Both the position numbers and the translations under genes were made by a program. The notes beneath the pieces were generated by a model. The model did no database searches and was not told where the DNA came from. It worked only from the letters and a program-made list of their open reading frames with translations. 6,216 nt of DNA from positions 1 to 6,216 of the forward strand of contig CADBTO010000014.1 of the NCBI GenBank assembly GCA_902797565.1, read 5' to 3'. Of this stretch, positions 4,381 to 6,216 are shown piece after piece (positions within the stretch are counted from its first letter, which is position 1; each line of letters starts with the position of its first letter). Origin of the DNA: an uncultured Lachnospiraceae bacterium (GTDB lineage Bacteria; Bacillota; Clostridia; Lachnospirales; Lachnospiraceae).

Positions 4381-6216
4381 ATGAGGAGAGGTTATCGTGC
4401 GGAAGGGCTGAAGCGGGATCTGTGGTTTATGCTCCGGGATCGGCGCAGGATTATAAGGGTGTTTCTAGCGGTGCTGGGCATCCTGTTCACGTCAACCTAT
4501 TTCTGCCTGATTGGGGATGAGTGGACGGTTTATTTCTATGAGTTCCAGTTCCGGCTGCACCATGTGCCGCTGATCCTGGTGCCGGGGCTTTTCGGGATTG
4601 TGCCTGCGATGGTCAGCTTTACCATCGAATTGGTCTTTCAGGCGATCACACGGCCGGAAACGGCGAGCATTATGGTGGTCTATCTGGTGGCAGAGGTTAT
4701 CACCTATATGTTCGTGAAAGGGAAGGGGCTGAAGAGCTGGCGGCATATCGCGGTGTTTGCAGGGACGTTGTCCCTGGTTTTGGGGAATATGAACGGGATC
4801 CTGATGCAGCTGGTACGGGGCAAGGGGCTCAATAACGTGACATTCCAGGGCGAGATCATGCGCTTCCTGCATGCGCTGCCGAGCAGTCTCGTGTGTGTGT
4901 TCATCCTGTTCCTGTTCCTGCGCAAGCTTCCGGAACGCTATCGGTGGGTGTTCCCGATGGGCGATTATTATAGTACGGATCCGCTTATGGTCGCGATGCT
5001 GGATTTGCGGAAGCGCTCCAGGCTGGAAAAGAAAATTTCTATGCTGATTGTTTCTGAAGCGCTGGCGCTGGGGGTTGCGGCACCGATCTTTTCTGCGCAG
5101 ATGATTCCGGATGTGGCGCAGTATGCTGTGGCGGAAATGCGGGATATGACAAGGAATACGATCTGGGAACAGCTTGCGGAGGCCTTCTGGGGAGAAGACG
5201 ATGTGATGAATACAGCGGCGGAGGCTCTCTGGAAGGATGGACCGCAGAACGATGAATTGCGAGATGAGGTGACGGACGGGTCAACTGAGGAAACGGATGG
5301 GACGCAGTCTGGAAGCGTCGGGGAAGCCGCCGGGGAAACAGATGGGACGCAGTCTGAGGGTGTCGGAGAAGCAGACGAGACGCAGTCTGGAGATGCCGAG
5401 GAAACGGATGGGACACAGGCTGGAGACGGAGCTGCCGGGGAAACGGACGAGACGCAGTCTGGAGACTCTGGGGAGGCAGGCGTGACGCAGTCTGGAAACG
5501 CCGGGGAAACAGACGAGACGCAGTCTGTGGGCGCTGAGGAGGCTTCGAGCGGGACGTCCGGTGCATCTTCCGGCAAGTCCGGCCTGCGGATCGGGCGGAC
5601 TGGAGAGGGAAGCGCGACCATGGGCGAGGAAGAGCGGGAGCGGAGAAGGCAGGAACGCCAGGAACGCCGGAAACGTTTCATCCTGAATGCGGCCGGGGTG
5701 GCGTTCATCCTGCGGATGATCCTGATGATGCTGAATGTCTCGATTCCGTTCATTGTCCTTGCGGTGGCAATTTCGAAACTGCAGATTGCCTATCCAATCT
5801 CCCTGATGGCGCGTACATTATCCGAATTTTCGGATGCGCCGGAAAATGGGAAGGAAGAGGCGCTCGCGAAAGTCCATAGCCTGGAGATTGTCAAGAATGA
5901 CGAGATTGGGCTGCTCTATGGTGCGCTGGACCAGATGGCAGATGATGTCATGAAATATATAGAAACACTTCGGCGGGAGGAACAGCTCCAGGCAGAGCTG
6001 GTCGTGGCAAAGAAGTCTGCCGAGGCGAAGACCCAGTTCCTGTCGAATATGTCCCATGAGATTCGTACACCGATCAATGCGGTACTCGGCCTTGATGAGA
6101 TGATTCTGCGGGAGAGCCGGGAGAAGGAGATCCGTGCCTATGCTGCGGATATCAAGAACGCCTGGCGGACGCTTCTTTCGTTGATCAACGACATCCTGGA
6201 TTCGTCAAAACTGGAA
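4381..6216 (+). CDS. Membrane sensor histidine kinase with repeat linker, 3'-truncated by window edge
   Basis: The frame is open for 612 codons to the last base. The product is the sensory half of a two-component kinase that should autophosphorylate on His and pass phosphate to a response regulator not seen here. Order: a basic N-terminus (1-26); hydrophobic segments at about 27-45, 61-90, 95-112, 123-142 and 163-180; a basic stretch 181-218; a segment at 219-239; a long linker 240-432; a final membrane helix 446-464; a HAMP-like region at about 465-525 (YPISLMARTLSEF and later NDEIGLLYGALDQM); a helical stretch; then HisKA with phospho-acceptor His559 in SNMSHEIRTP. The ATP-binding domain lies beyond the window, and a receiver domain may follow. 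An in-frame TAG at 4348 bounds the start; ATG 4381 lies 6 nt after a G-run (4370-4374) that is a partial ribosome-binding site, and GTG 4378 or ATG 4429 are alternatives. The N-terminal membrane domain was not matched to a named family. The linker repeat is described separately. Confidence 0.94.
   Translation, partial: MRRGYRAEGLKRDLWFMLRDRRRIIRVFLAVLGILFTSTYFCLIGDEWTVYFYEFQFRLHHVPLILVPGLFGIVPAMVSFTIELVFQAITRPETASIMVVYLVAEVITYMFVKGKGLKSWRHIAVFAGTLSLVLGNMNGILMQLVRGKGLNNVTFQGEIMRFLHALPSSLVCVFILFLFLRKLPERYRWVFPMGDYYSTDPLMVAMLDLRKRSRLEKKISMLIVSEALALGVAAPIFSAQMIPDVAQYAVAEMRDMTRNTIWEQLAEAFWGEDDVMNTAAEALWKDGPQNDELRDEVTDGSTEETDGTQSGSVGEAAGETDGTQSEGVGEADETQSGDAEETDGTQAGDGAAGETDETQSGDSGEAGVTQSGNAGETDETQSVGAEEASSGTSGASSGKSGLRIGRTGEGSATMGEEERERRRQERQERRKRFILNAAGVAFILRMILMMLNVSIPFIVLAVAISKLQIAYPISLMARTLSEFSDAPENGKEEALAKVHSLEIVKNDEIGLLYGALDQMADDVMKYIETLRREEQLQAELVVAKKSAEAKTQFLSNMSHEIRTPINAVLGLDEMILRESREKEIRAYAADIKNAWRTLLSLINDILDSSKLE
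5302..5553 (+). repeat. In-frame minisatellite encoding acidic TQSG-type repeats in the kinase
   Basis: Seven units begin with Thr-Gln at kinase residues 308, 323, 334, 345, 358, 369 and 380. The spacings are 15, 11, 11, 13, 11 and 11 residues, so the basic unit is 11 residues (33 bp). Examples are TQSGDAEETDG and TQSGNAGETDE. Six of the seven units use the identical codons ACG CAG TCT, which suggests recent duplication at DNA level. All length changes are multiples of three. The region from Asp295 to Gly398 has no Lys, Arg or His, and no aromatic residue or Cys occurs from 285 to 432. It should be an extended, disordered, acidic linker. Confidence 0.9.

Noticed and set aside
4968..5753. Long minus-strand reading frame (261 codons) rich in Pro, Ser and Val
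   Set aside because: It is the antisense of the kinase repeat linker. The periodic wording is just the reverse complement of the TQSG repeat, and the plus-strand frame has clear kinase domains on both sides.

Overview
The window looks like a chromosomal segment of a moderately GC-rich Clostridia bacterium, most likely a member of the Lachnospiraceae. This is inferred from protein character: a seryl-tRNA synthetase of the form I recall from that family (LNNTVVAPPR in motif 3), a histidine kinase with the H-box wording SNMSHEIRTPINAVLG that is common there, and small two-part membrane proteins of DUF4190 type. No database search was possible.

Layout. Positions 1-1110 hold the 3' nine-tenths of glyA (serine hydroxymethyltransferase; its start lies before the window), followed by a strong hairpin terminator at 1122-1158. 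serS (seryl-tRNA synthetase) follows at 1237-2526, preceded by an 11-bp direct repeat. The last codons of serS are the first unit of a degraded tandem repeat that continues past its stop codon, and a GC-rich hairpin lies beyond it. On the minus strand, 2723-3391 encodes a small alpha/beta hydrolase. A near-consensus promoter at 3428-3456 drives two small membrane protein genes in tandem (3496-3819 and 3853-4143). The gap 4145-4380 is largely a degenerate G-rich tandem repeat with a period of about 25 bp. From 4381 to the window end runs an open reading frame of 612 codons with no stop. It is the N-terminal part of a membrane sensor histidine kinase ending within the HisKA domain. It carries an unusual acidic TQSG-type repeat linker between its last two membrane segments.

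How the genes relate. glyA and serS both concern serine (serine/glycine/one-carbon interconversion and serine charging of tRNA), but the terminator between them argues against simple co-transcription. The two small membrane proteins probably form an operon. Their link to the kinase downstream is only positional. The hydrolase is divergent from the small membrane genes and convergent with serS.

The most notable signal is the concentration of tandem repeats: one spanning the serS stop codon, one starting right after the stop of the second small membrane gene, and one inside the kinase reading frame. No CRISPR array, mobile element, tRNA or rRNA gene was seen.
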